Part shown: positions 51,500-60,318 of the stretch, piece after piece
How the letters are laid out: each line of letters starts with the position of its first letter
Position numbering within the stretch: the first letter of the stretch is position 1
NCBI GenBank assembly: GCA_022511075.1
Contig: JAFLSE010000002.1
Location: 1 to 64,000 of the forward strand
DNA from: Prevotella sp.
GTDB lineage: Bacteria; Bacteroidota; Bacteroidia; Bacteroidales; Bacteroidaceae
Direction of reading: 5' to 3'
DNA: 64,000 bases
The notes under the pieces: generated by a model
The model's input: only the letters and a program-made list of their open reading frames with translations
Database searches by the model: none
What the model was told of the DNA's origin: nothing
Made by a program: the position numbers and the translations under genes

Positions 51500-52777
51500 C
51501 TATTGTTCTTTTTTTCCAAATTCAGGCTCTATTTTTAGTCGCGATGTCACTATGTATGTGAGCGAGCATGTTGCCACTACTATTATAAAGAATTGTCGGT
51601 AACTAACAGCCTCCTGCAATGCTCCTGCAAACAGCCCCGGTATCATCATCGACAGAGCCATGAACGCCGTGCACAGCGCATAGTGGCTTGTCTTGTGCTC
51701 ACCGCGACTGTAATATATGAGGTATAGCATATATGCCGAGAAACCGAATCCGTAACCGAATTGCTCTATGAACACGCAGACATTGATGACAAACAAACCT
51801 GAATCGAGCGCGTAACTGAGATACACATAAACAAGGTCGGGCAGCGTTATCGCCATCACCATGGGCCACAGCCAGCGTTTCAGTCCGTCGCTACTTGCAA
51901 CGACTCCGCCGAGAATGCCGCCGAGTGTCAGTCCTATCATTCCAACCGTGCCCTGCACCAGTCCAAACTCCGCCGGCGACAATCCAAGTCCTCCGTTATG
52001 TGGCGCGTCAATGAGAAACAGCGATGAAACTTTCGACAGCAGTCCTTCGGGCATTCTATAGAACAGCATAAAGCAGATGCCCACTATCCATTGTGGTTTC
52101 TGGAAGAATGTCACAATGGTGTATCGCAGTTCCGATAGTATCTGCGATGCGCTGGTGTCCTTATGTTCGCCGTCTTCCTTCGGGCGTGGCAACACCCAGT
52201 TGTGATAGAGCCACAGGGCTATGAAAATGCCTGCTATGAGGTAGAACATCAGGCTCCACGAATAGCGTATGCTGCGCGTCACCACCTCCAGGTTGCCGGC
52301 AAGCATTACGAGAAGCCCTTGTCCTACTATTGTTGCAATGCGGTAGAAAAGTGTGCGTATGCCCACGAAAAAAGTCTGCTGATACAGGTTCAGTCCCATC
52401 ATATAGAATCCGTCGGCAGCAATATCGTGCGTGGCACTCGAAAAAGCCATCAGCCAGAAGAAGCACAGCGTGCCCTGCACCCACCAGTCGGCGTGTATCG
52501 TGAACGCCACGCCTCCGAGTGCCGCCCCTATCAGCAGTTGCATCGTCACAATCCACCATCGCTTTGTCCTTATTATGTCGATGAACGGACTCCACAGCGG
52601 CTTTATCACCCACGGCAGATAGAGCCACGAAGTGTATAGTGTTATGTCGGCATTCGACATACCCAACCGCTTGTACATTATCAGCGATATTGTCATCACC
52701 GTAACGTATGGTATGCCCTCTGCGAAATACAGCGACGGCACCCACGCCCACGGCGACTTTTTTATTTCTTTCCTCAT
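51500..52777 (-). CDS. AmpG-like MFS permease
   Basis: 425 residues with about twelve hydrophobic helices. The opening SPWAWVPSLYFAEGIPYVTVMTISLIMYKRLG and WLYLPWVIKPLWSPFID are characteristic of the AmpG branch of MFS, which imports anhydromuropeptides for cell-wall recycling. Cargo is inferred from family only. It is the only gene of its unit; a -7 box lies at 52815. Confidence 0.82.
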   Translation of the reverse strand: MRKEIKKSPWAWVPSLYFAEGIPYVTVMTISLIMYKRLGMSNADITLYTSWLYLPWVIKPLWSPFIDIIRTKRWWIVTMQLLIGAALGGVAFTIHADWWVQGTLCFFWLMAFSSATHDIAADGFYMMGLNLYQQTFFVGIRTLFYRIATIVGQGLLVMLAGNLEVVTRSIRYSWSLMFYLIAGIFIALWLYHNWVLPRPKEDGEHKDTSASQILSELRYTIVTFFQKPQWIVGICFMLFYRMPEGLLSKVSSLFLIDAPHNGGLGLSPAEFGLVQGTVGMIGLTLGGILGGVVASSDGLKRWLWPMVMAITLPDLVYVYLSYALDSGLFVINVCVFIEQFGYGFGFSAYMLYLIYYSRGEHKTSHYALCTAFMALSMMIPGLFAGALQEAVSYRQFFIIVVATCSLTYIVTSRLKIEPEFGKKEQ

Positions 52778-52814
52778 AGTTGGTTTTTGTTGCTTATTAT
52801 GGCTTTTAGGGAGG

Positions 52815-52846
52815 CAAAGTTACGCAAAATCCATTAAAACAGGAAA
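52815..52846 (-). promoter_or_regulatory. promoter of the AmpG-like gene
   Basis: Minus-strand TAACTTTG (52815-52822) with TTTC (52843-52846) 20 bases upstream. Confidence 0.55.
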
Positions 52847-52950
52847 TGTTTTAATGAAAAACATTATTTGAATAATAATTTTGTAAAATAAAGTAAATTA
52901 GGATGGTTGATTACATTCTATGTTCATATACTTATTTAATGTATTGAGTA

Positions 52951-53145
52951 ATGCCGGCATATACGCAGGGTATGTATGTGTCACAGGAAGGAGACAGATT
53001 GTTTCGTGTTGCAGGCAAGTCTGATTTTTCTGGAACTATTGCAGAAGCTACAGCGTGGCATGATACAGTAAAATTTTTGCATGTGGCAATAATAGCGATG
53101 GAGGAGGGTCGCCTCTACATAATAGAGGCGACAGGTAGAAAGTGA
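52951..53145 (+). pseudogene. remnant of a YiiX/C92-type permuted papain-like amidase
   Basis: A 64-codon frame whose product resembles the N-terminal core of YiiX-type enzymes: EGDRLFRVAGKSDFSGTIAEAT followed by KFLHVAIIAMEEGRLYIIEATGRK. In the family the FLHV histidine is catalytic; here the frame stops directly after the IIEAT block, so the part carrying the catalytic cysteine (usually ~80 residues later) is missing. I see nothing further in 53146-53315 in any frame, so this is a truncated remnant. Confidence 0.55.
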
Positions 53146-53315
53146 GTAATATGTACGGACAGGAAGAAGTTTTTATTTTGTATATCACTGTTTCATGAAT
53201 GGCGGCAGTCATGTTTGCCATTATTGCCACATCGTCGTTTTTGCCTAAAATGAGTGTCTTTACCTACTTTAGCAGTAGATCGTATTTACCAGTTTTCTTG
53301 TAGTCGTGCATAAGA

Positions 53316-54083
53316 TTACAAACCTAAAAACTTTGTTATCCAAAGGTTTGCCATCAGTTGGTGACCGGCGGCTGTTGGGTGAATGCCGTCCCATATCCAG
53401 TGGCTGGCTGGCACTGAGGGGTGTTCTTGTGCTTGAACAGCAAACAAGATGTCGTAGCGCAGCAGTATGGCATCATAATCGTTAGCTATGCGGCAGATAA
53501 CCTCCGTTACTTCTCCCAATAATCGTTGGCGTTCGGCATAGTCACTTGCCTTACCAACCTTACCAACTTGGGCAGCAAAGGGTGTTCCGAGTATAATGCG
53601 GACATTGGAATTTGCCTCACGCACTTGGTCGAGTAGATGGCGGTAGCGTTGTTCCCATGTTTTTATGTCGAATGTCGCGTCTGTGTGTTTCTCCAAGTGA
53701 TATGAAACGTCGTTGGTGCCAATAAGCAACGAAAGCACATCGGGCTTTATGTCTATGGCATCTTCCTGCCAGCGAATCTCCAGACGTGTAAGATCGTCAC
53801 CACTGATGCCGCGATTAATAAATTCCAGTCCCTCCTCGGGGTAAAAGCTCTCGAAATGTGCGGCGCAAAGCATCATGTAACTATGCCCGTAAATGTGATT
53901 AAGGTCTTTTAAATTGCGTTCCACCGTGGGCATCATCAGTCCTCCCGAACGTCCCCAGCCTCCATCTGTTACGCTGTCGCCAATAAATAGCACCCGTCGT
54001 CCTGCAACAGCTGTTGACGATAATATTAGCAGCATTGCTGTAACCAAAAGGAATACAGACTTTCTAAAATTTATTCTAAACAT
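53316..54083 (-). CDS. secreted SGNH/GDSL hydrolase
   Basis: 255 residues with a signal peptide (MFRINFRKSVFLLVTAMLLILSSTAVAG). All four SGNH blocks are present: FIGDSVTDGG (Ser nucleophile), ISGDDL (Gly), GTNDVSYH (Asn) and DGIHPTAAGH (Asp-His). These enzymes are esterases, often acetyl-xylan or polysaccharide deacetylases in this phylum; the substrate here is unknown. Confidence 0.9.
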   Translation of the reverse strand: MFRINFRKSVFLLVTAMLLILSSTAVAGRRVLFIGDSVTDGGWGRSGGLMMPTVERNLKDLNHIYGHSYMMLCAAHFESFYPEEGLEFINRGISGDDLTRLEIRWQEDAIDIKPDVLSLLIGTNDVSYHLEKHTDATFDIKTWEQRYRHLLDQVREANSNVRIILGTPFAAQVGKVGKASDYAERQRLLGEVTEVICRIANDYDAILLRYDILFAVQAQEHPSVPASHWIWDGIHPTAAGHQLMANLWITKFLGL

Positions 54084-54098
54084 TCTTCTGTTATTTGA

Positions 54099-54362
54099 CT
54101 ATATGAGACTGTTTTTTACTTCCTCGTAGGTGTCGAGAGTACCGATATCGTATCTCTTACCCGGCATCTCATAGGCATGGAGGATGGTGACGGTACTGAG
54201 GTAGCGGGCAAGGTTGCCTGGGGCATCGAATCCGCAGCCGTGGTTCATGCTATCATTAATGAAAGGGAGGTCCTTTCTTTCTGCCTGTTTCCCAAGCGGT
54301 AACTCCTTGTTGTACTCGGTGATACTCGCCGTAGAAATATTGTCTTTGATGATAAATTCAAC
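54099..54362 (-). pseudogene. C-terminal remnant of a sugar nucleotidyltransferase
   Basis: Reading the minus strand from about 54362 to TAG at 54101-54099 gives about 85 codons without a start, containing NHGCGFDAPGNLARYLSTV and EMPGKRYDIGTLDTYEEV. These are the C-terminal signatures of NTP_transferase proteins that activate sugars. The N-terminal ~150-200 residues with the nucleotide-binding motif are absent, and an in-frame TAA precedes the segment. It lies between mltG and the SGNH gene on the same strand. Confidence 0.7.
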
Positions 54363-54400
54363 ATATTATTTAGTGTGTTTTGATGAAATATTTATTGTTA

Positions 54401-55438
54401 TTATTTTATTCCTTTCTCATTCAATGCCTTGCTGTATTTTGCAGCATTGCGAAGATGTTCCTGATATGTTACGGCAAAATTGTGAGTACCTGAGAAATCT
54501 TCTTTTGCACACATATAAAGATAGTCGTGCTTAACTTGGTTGAGAACGGCATCAATGCCGGCTATTGATGCTATCTTTATAGGTCCTGGCGGCAAGCCTT
54601 CGTTTACATAAGTGTTATATGGACTGTCCACGGTAAGGAGTTTCTTGTATATGCGGCGCAAGGCAAAATCCTTTAATGCAAACTTTATAGTGGGGTCTGC
54701 CTGAAGAGGCATTCCTATGCGTAGACGGTTACAATACATTCCTGCAATCATTGGCTTCTCGGCATTGTTGGCAGTTTCTTCGTCTATGATACTGGCAATG
54801 GTGGCAACCTCTGTTTCAGTAAGTCCTAACTCCTGTACCTTGGCTATGCGCCCGTCATTCTCCCAAAAACGGTCGTGCTCCTTCTGCATACGTTCCATAA
54901 ACTTATCAAGCGATGTGTTCCAGTATATGTCGTATGTATTGGGAATGAACATTGCCGCTATTGTGCAGGTATCATAACCGTAGCGTGCGCAGAAAAGAGA
55001 ATCACGCAAACTGTTGGCAACGGTCGCACTGTCGAGCATCATTTTCTTAGACAAGAAACCGGCAAGCCGTTCCATCGTACGCACCTCTGGGATTGTAAGG
55101 CTTACGGACGACTGCAAGCCATTCTTGAGATGTCGCCATACCGTGAGAGTGCTTTCCCCTTGCTTCACAGCATAACGACCTGTGCGAATATTTGATGAAT
55201 ATCCATAAAGCGAAGACAAGATTTTGAACTCAATCATTGATAGGGATGAAGATATTGAATCCAACTGTGAACATACAGTATCAAAATTGTCGCCCTCGCT
55301 TATATAAATGTAACGTGTTTCTTCCTTTGACGAAAATGATGCCATACACAAATGAACTGACATCAGTGCCCCGGCAACAAGCAATACTCCTACCGCAATA
55401 AATATCCTTTTGTGAAAAAGTTTCATTTTAACATACAA
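54401..55438 (-). CDS. mltG: endolytic murein transglycosylase MltG
   Basis: 345 residues. One N-terminal membrane helix (about 10-30), a LysM-like region and the YceG domain: IPNTYDIYW, ASIIDEET (catalytic glutamate), YCNRLRIGMPLQADPTI and YNTYVNEGLPPGPI. It cuts nascent glycan strands at the inner membrane. It starts 3 bp after the WcaJ-like gene, so the two are co-transcribed; a start at 55426 (MKLFHK) is also possible. Confidence 0.92.
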   Translation of the reverse strand: MYVKMKLFHKRIFIAVGVLLVAGALMSVHLCMASFSSKEETRYIYISEGDNFDTVCSQLDSISSSLSMIEFKILSSLYGYSSNIRTGRYAVKQGESTLTVWRHLKNGLQSSVSLTIPEVRTMERLAGFLSKKMMLDSATVANSLRDSLFCARYGYDTCTIAAMFIPNTYDIYWNTSLDKFMERMQKEHDRFWENDGRIAKVQELGLTETEVATIASIIDEETANNAEKPMIAGMYCNRLRIGMPLQADPTIKFALKDFALRRIYKKLLTVDSPYNTYVNEGLPPGPIKIASIAGIDAVLNQVKHDYLYMCAKEDFSGTHNFAVTYQEHLRNAAKYSKALNEKGIK

Positions 55439-55441
55439 AAA

Positions 55442-56869
55442 TTAATACGCGTGTTCGTCGTGAATGATAATCTGCTTCGCTGTCTTGAAGATAATTGAGA
55501 TATCGAGCCAGAAAGTCCAATGTTCGATATACCAGATATCTTTACGCACACGTCCTTCCATTTGCCTAAGTTCCTTTGTTTCGCCACGAAATCCCGTAAC
55601 TTGCGCCCAACCCGTAATACCTGGTTTTACGAAATGGCGTACCATATATTTATCTATCAAAGCTGAATACATTTCGGTATGTGCCAACATATGAGGACGC
55701 GGACCGACAATACTCATATCGCCTTTCAAGACGCAGAAGAACTGTGGAAGTTCGTCAATATTGCTCTTACGCATAAAGTTACCGAAAGCAAACTTGCGAG
55801 GATCGTGTTCAGTAGCCTGCAATTTATCTGCTTCCTTATTTACGTGCATAGAGCGAAATTTATAACATATAAAGTCCTTGCCTCCAAGACCAGTGCGCTT
55901 TTGACGGAAGAATATCGGTCCTGGACTCTGCAGTTTAATAATGATGGCAATTATTGGAGTTATTACCAACACAATCAGGCATATTATAGATGATACAAAG
56001 ATATCGAAGGTGCGTTTCAATATACGAGCAGAGACCGAAGTCAACGGAGTGTCATAGTTTGTAAATACAACAGTGTCACCCACATTTCCTGCTTTAAGAT
56101 TAAAGCCGAATGTGTTTGTAAAAGCCGGGATAAAATAGAAATGGACAATGTTATTATCGCAATAATGCATAATGGAACGAATGATATCTTCATTGTCATC
56201 GCGCAACGAACAATATATTTCGTCTACCTTAAGACGCTGATCATTCTCATTAATGAGACGAGCTAAATCATCCAAATTACCTATATGCACAAATCCCTCG
56301 TCTGCATATTCTTTTCTTATCTTTTCATCCGAATAATATCCCAAGACATTGTATCCCAAGGACATATCACTCATAAGTTGACTGTAAATAGGCATCAAAG
56401 CAAAGTCGCTTCCCACGAAAAGTGCAGTACTTGTATTTCGTTTAAATGAACGGATTTTTTTAATCGAATATCTCTCAATAATCCTTATTATTATAAGTCC
56501 AAAATACAAAATGACTGCAAAACAAGGTATGAACGTCGCCATAGGAGACGGTATACCATACCACGCAAGCACAGCCTTTTGCACAAGATATGAAGAAATC
56601 GTAAAGGTTATGGTAAGCATCGTAACCTGGCGTATAATAATACCAGAATGTATTATGCGCTTATGAACAATATTTGAATAGAAATATTGTCCCGTCATCA
56701 TTCCAACGTTGACAAAGAAATATAATAGTCTCGTATCAACGCCATTGCTGTAATGCATAACACTCCAGTCGTAACGTAGATATATTGCAAACAAGATGTT
56801 AAGAATCAAAAAATCTGCAGCAACTATTATCTTATTTAAAAATTCTGTAGTCTTTGTACTTTGCCCCAT
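55442..56869 (-). CDS. WcaJ-like undecaprenyl-phosphate sugar-1-phosphate transferase
   Basis: 475 residues. Four to five N-terminal membrane helices with a CoA-binding-like middle domain (STALFVGSDFALMPIYSQL), then the polyprenyl glycosylphosphotransferase core: LKRTFDIFVSSIICLIVLV, SPGPIFFRQKRTGLGGKDFICYKFRSM, DELPQFFCVLKGDMSIVGPRP and VKPGITGWAQV. It attaches the first sugar-phosphate to undecaprenyl phosphate for capsule or exopolysaccharide. Its promoter lies below an 18-nt A/T homopolymer. Confidence 0.93.
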   Translation of the reverse strand: MGQSTKTTEFLNKIIVAADFLILNILFAIYLRYDWSVMHYSNGVDTRLLYFFVNVGMMTGQYFYSNIVHKRIIHSGIIIRQVTMLTITFTISSYLVQKAVLAWYGIPSPMATFIPCFAVILYFGLIIIRIIERYSIKKIRSFKRNTSTALFVGSDFALMPIYSQLMSDMSLGYNVLGYYSDEKIRKEYADEGFVHIGNLDDLARLINENDQRLKVDEIYCSLRDDNEDIIRSIMHYCDNNIVHFYFIPAFTNTFGFNLKAGNVGDTVVFTNYDTPLTSVSARILKRTFDIFVSSIICLIVLVITPIIAIIIKLQSPGPIFFRQKRTGLGGKDFICYKFRSMHVNKEADKLQATEHDPRKFAFGNFMRKSNIDELPQFFCVLKGDMSIVGPRPHMLAHTEMYSALIDKYMVRHFVKPGITGWAQVTGFRGETKELRQMEGRVRKDIWYIEHWTFWLDISIIFKTAKQIIIHDEHAY

Positions 56870-56936
56870 AAGTTATTCTCAATATTCAAACGTTTTATGC
56901 TTGAAAAGGTTAACAAATATCAAGGTTTAATTTCCA

Positions 56937-56967
56937 CAAAAGTACAAATAATATATATATACCCAAA
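56937..56967 (-). promoter_or_regulatory. promoter of the WcaJ-like/mltG unit
   Basis: Minus-strand TTTG (56964-56967), 19-base spacer, TACTTTTG (56937-56944). Confidence 0.75.
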
Positions 56968-56979
56968 GCAAATTTGTTA

Positions 56980-56997
56980 TTTTTTTTTTTTTTTTTT
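56980..56997. repeat. 18-nt T/A homopolymer above the WcaJ-like promoter
   Basis: Uninterrupted T run on the plus strand (A run on the coding strand), about 13 bp above the -33 box and 5 bp after the PAP2 stop codon. Confidence 0.9.
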
Positions 56998-57002
56998 GAT
57001 TA

Positions 57003-57701
57003 TTAACAAATATAACAGCTTTTAACTACGGCATACATCAAAATAAACATAAAAACTGATATTACCACGTCAACTTCCAACCACCCATATCCCGTAGAAG
57101 TATAGTGGTGAGAGATGAATTGCACACCACCACGAGTCTTGCCTCCAATAATGCGGAATAACACATAATAGACCACAGATGCTACAATTCCACCCCACAA
57201 AAGTCCGCACATAATATCACCGGGAAAGTGTACCCCAAGATACATACGAGTCCAGCAATTTACGAGAGACCAAGAGATAAGGGAAATAGTCAATAAACGA
57301 CTGCGCACCAACAACGAAAAAAATACTGCTATGCTGAACGTATTTGCTGCATGTGACGAGAAAAAGCCGTAGTTTCCACTACGATAGCCATTGACCGTAT
57401 CAACAAGCATACCTATCTCAGGGTCGTGCGAAGGCCGCCAGCGCTCCACCATAGGTTTCACGAACATATCATTCAATGAACCACTAATGAATACGCACAA
57501 ACCTACGGCACAAATAATCATAAACACCTGCCGCATATTGTCGTTGCACTTTATAACCATATATAAAAGTGCGACATACAGCGGAATCCAGGTTGTTGCC
57601 GTAGTAAGTATATGCGCCATATTGTCGAGCCACAGTGAGTGGCTGCCATTGAGTGCAAGCAACAAATGCTTGTCGAAGTCTATGATTGGCGTAAAATCCA
57701 T
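57003..57701 (-). CDS. PAP2-superfamily membrane phosphatase
   Basis: 232 residues, five to six transmembrane helices and the three PAP2 motifs: KPMVERWRP, SSHAANTFSIA and YLGVHFPGD. Members dephosphorylate lipid phosphates such as undecaprenyl pyrophosphate or phosphatidylglycerol phosphate. It starts 5 bp after batE, so it is the last gene of the Bat unit. Confidence 0.88.
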   Translation of the reverse strand: MDFTPIIDFDKHLLLALNGSHSLWLDNMAHILTTATTWIPLYVALLYMVIKCNDNMRQVFMIICAVGLCVFISGSLNDMFVKPMVERWRPSHDPEIGMLVDTVNGYRSGNYGFFSSHAANTFSIAVFFSLLVRSRLLTISLISWSLVNCWTRMYLGVHFPGDIMCGLLWGGIVASVVYYVLFRIIGGKTRGGVQFISHHYTSTGYGWLEVDVVISVFMFILMYAVVKSCYIC

Positions 57702-57706
57702 ATCCT

Positions 57707-58477
57707 TTATATTCTTTCTACGTCCTTTACTGCTATCCAGCCCTCTTTACCATCGGCAAGTTTCACCTTAAACCATTCCTGCATAGTGGAGTCGGTTATG
57801 TCAACCCTCGTTCCTTCGTGGATAACAAAAAGGTCAGTTCCATTACCTGCCGGCGTACTTTTCACGGGTGCTGCTCCACTAATGACTATTGCTCCCGTGC
57901 GCTCTGCCAATACCTTTTTCTGCTGATGGGCAAAGACATTTGACAATACGAACACAAGCATAAGCAAAAATGCTCCGAAAAATCCAACCTTGCGCTGCCA
58001 TACGAGCGACGCAAAGAGATAGACAAGGAAAAGCACAATGGAAAGTGCCAAACACACAAGTGCGCAAGTAGCCCAACCGTCTACACTCATAACATTTACA
58101 AGTGAGCGATACCAAGTGAAGAAGAACATCTCGCTCTCTGGCACAATCTTATCTATAGTCTTCGAACGAGCCAATTGCAGGTTGAAACGTATGTCTTTGT
58201 CACCTGGCTGCAAGAGCAAGGCACGTTCATAGTTAAGTATGGCACGTGTTATATTGTCAGTGCGATAATAGGCGTTTCCAAGATTATAGTAAACATCGGC
58301 ACTGACACCCTCTTTCAGCAATTGTTCATAGTCGTTTATCGCTTGCTGATATTGCTGACGCACGTATGCACTGTCGGCATCAGCCTTGGTGACAGCCGAC
58401 ATTGTGGCAGAAACAGCCAACAGCAACATCGAAAGAATAGTCTTTATAATAGTAGTATGTCCAGTCTTCATAGTCAT
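57707..58477 (-). CDS. batE: BatE-like TPR/SH3 protein
   Basis: 256 residues. Signal peptide, a TPR pair (DVYYNLGNAYYRTDNITRAILNYERALLLQP), two membrane helices (about 130-185) and a C-terminal bacterial SH3 domain (TPAGNGTDLFVIHEGTRVDITDS...GKEGWIAVKDVERI). This layout is BatE of the Bacteroides aerotolerance operon. It overlaps the batD stop by 4 bp. Confidence 0.87.
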   Translation of the reverse strand: MTMKTGHTTIIKTILSMLLLAVSATMSAVTKADADSAYVRQQYQQAINDYEQLLKEGVSADVYYNLGNAYYRTDNITRAILNYERALLLQPGDKDIRFNLQLARSKTIDKIVPESEMFFFTWYRSLVNVMSVDGWATCALVCLALSIVLFLVYLFASLVWQRKVGFFGAFLLMLVFVLSNVFAHQQKKVLAERTGAIVISGAAPVKSTPAGNGTDLFVIHEGTRVDITDSTMQEWFKVKLADGKEGWIAVKDVERI

Positions 58478-60303
58478 TTCCGCTTCATTGTGTCCTCAAT
58501 ACTCATAATCGCCGTCATAGCAGCCTCGAAAGTCTTGTTCATATTACCCTTGCTGTCGCCTGGGGCATAGCGCTCAAACTCGCATTCATCCAAAGCACCT
58601 ATAAACTTTGTTATCGTGCCTTCCTCAACGCCGCGCTGCTGCAACTTCTCACAGATATTGTCCCTTGACAACTGTTCCACAGCCATATTCAACTTGTCGC
58701 CGACATATCCCCAAAGGGCACGCAGCACCTCATCATAGAACAGACCGTCCTTGCCGTCGAGCATAAGGCTCTTTGCTTTCTTAAGTCTCTTCGTAGCAAC
58801 CTTATTGGCTTTCTTTCCACGCATCTTACCAATATTAGCATTGTCGATGGCACGCTTGCGGAACACTACAAACAAAGTTACGAATACAAGAACAAGCACT
58901 ATAAGTGATGTCCAGTAGGCAGGACTTTCAAAGAAGAACTCATCAACATCGCGCAACTCACCGCTGTCTGTCTTTATGAAACGAATATCATTGTTGAGCA
59001 TCTTCAAGTCTTCCTGACTATAGTCGCTCACCTTTGCCGTTCCACTACCTTTTGCAACAGATAGTGTGAAGCCTTCGGTTTTCAATTCCTTGTAGCCATT
59101 GGTAGCAACATCGTAGTAAGTGAACTTTACTGGCGATATTTCATATTTTCCCTGATGTCTCGGCACAATGAGGAAATCGTAAATCATACTGCCTTCAACA
59201 CCATTACTTGTGAGTTTCGACTTGTCCGTAACCTTTGCATCATATTTGTCAAAGTCCTTGGGGAAGTCCACCTCCGGCTGTTTAAGCAGTTTCATATTAC
59301 CCACACCACTCACAACTACACGCAGAGTGACTGGGTCGTTTGCCTTTACTTCCGTCTTGTCGAGTTGGGCTGTGATGCTGAACTTACCCACACCACCAGA
59401 AAAGTTGGCAGGACGCTGTGGCAGCGGATCTACTTGTATCGTAATTCCGGGTGCTTGTATCTTCTTCTTTACCTCAACATATCCTGAGCCACCATTGAAG
59501 AATGCCTCAAAGGGGTCTACATTGCGGTTTTGCTGCACCACAACACCGTCAAACGTTATACTCGGAATTTCAAGTTTGCCCGTCATCTGTGGGAACATCA
59601 CGTACTGACTCCACGTAACAGTGCGATAAGGACGACCATTTACGTTCTCTATCTTGAAATTCTTTTGCTGTGGCAATTGTATTTCCTGCGTATGGAAACC
59701 TTTCAGTTCCGGCATCTTACCGGCAAGTTGAGTAAGGTCTACAAGTGTATATACTTTATATGTGAGCAGTATCGGCTCTTGTTCGTGCACACGAGTCTTG
59801 TTTGCACTCACTTTTATGAAAAGGTCTTTCGAAGATATTGCCGAGCCTACCTCTCTCATCGAGCCTTGTTGCGAACGGTTTCCACCGCCGTTACCGCTAT
59901 TGCCCCCGCCCGACTGTGCCGATGCGCTTCCACTCGCCTTTATGGTAACATCGTTGGCAGCAATAGCCTTGCCACCCACAATTACCTTTGCACCTTGTAT
60001 GGTAAAACTACCTGCCTTCGTGGCACAGCATATATATGTGTATGTGATGGCAGACGAAGAACTCGTATGACCGTTCACCATCTGGAAACTTGATTGCTGC
60101 GACACAGAAGGTCCCATAAGCACCTCTATGTCGCCAGGAAAACTCGGCTGTTGGAAACGGTCCACATCCTTAGTCTCCACAGTAAAGGTCAGTCTGAACT
60201 GGTCGCCCACCTGCACCTGCGACGGAGCCTTTGCCGTAAACCGCTGGGCATTGACGGCAAGCACCGCTATCAGCAATAATGATATTACCGTAAGTCTTTT
60301 CAT
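58474..60303 (-). CDS. batD: BatD-like protein
   Basis: 609 residues with a signal peptide (MKRLTVISLLLIAVLAVNA), the BatD beta domains (FTAKAPSQVQVGDQFRLTFTV; LTYKVYTLVDLTQLAGKMPELKGF; LDKTEVKANDPVTLRVVVSGVGNM), one membrane helix near 465-485 and a cytoplasmic tail. A glycine/asparagine stretch (SAQSGGGNSGNGGGNRS) sits near 130. Predicted periplasmic partner of the VWA proteins. Confidence 0.92.
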   Translation of the reverse strand: MKRLTVISLLLIAVLAVNAQRFTAKAPSQVQVGDQFRLTFTVETKDVDRFQQPSFPGDIEVLMGPSVSQQSSFQMVNGHTSSSSAITYTYICCATKAGSFTIQGAKVIVGGKAIAANDVTIKASGSASAQSGGGNSGNGGGNRSQQGSMREVGSAISSKDLFIKVSANKTRVHEQEPILLTYKVYTLVDLTQLAGKMPELKGFHTQEIQLPQQKNFKIENVNGRPYRTVTWSQYVMFPQMTGKLEIPSITFDGVVVQQNRNVDPFEAFFNGGSGYVEVKKKIQAPGITIQVDPLPQRPANFSGGVGKFSITAQLDKTEVKANDPVTLRVVVSGVGNMKLLKQPEVDFPKDFDKYDAKVTDKSKLTSNGVEGSMIYDFLIVPRHQGKYEISPVKFTYYDVATNGYKELKTEGFTLSVAKGSGTAKVSDYSQEDLKMLNNDIRFIKTDSGELRDVDEFFFESPAYWTSLIVLVLVFVTLFVVFRKRAIDNANIGKMRGKKANKVATKRLKKAKSLMLDGKDGLFYDEVLRALWGYVGDKLNMAVEQLSRDNICEKLQQRGVEEGTITKFIGALDECEFERYAPGDSKGNMNKTFEAAMTAIMSIEDTMKRK

Positions 60304-60318
60304 CTTCTTTTCGTCAGT

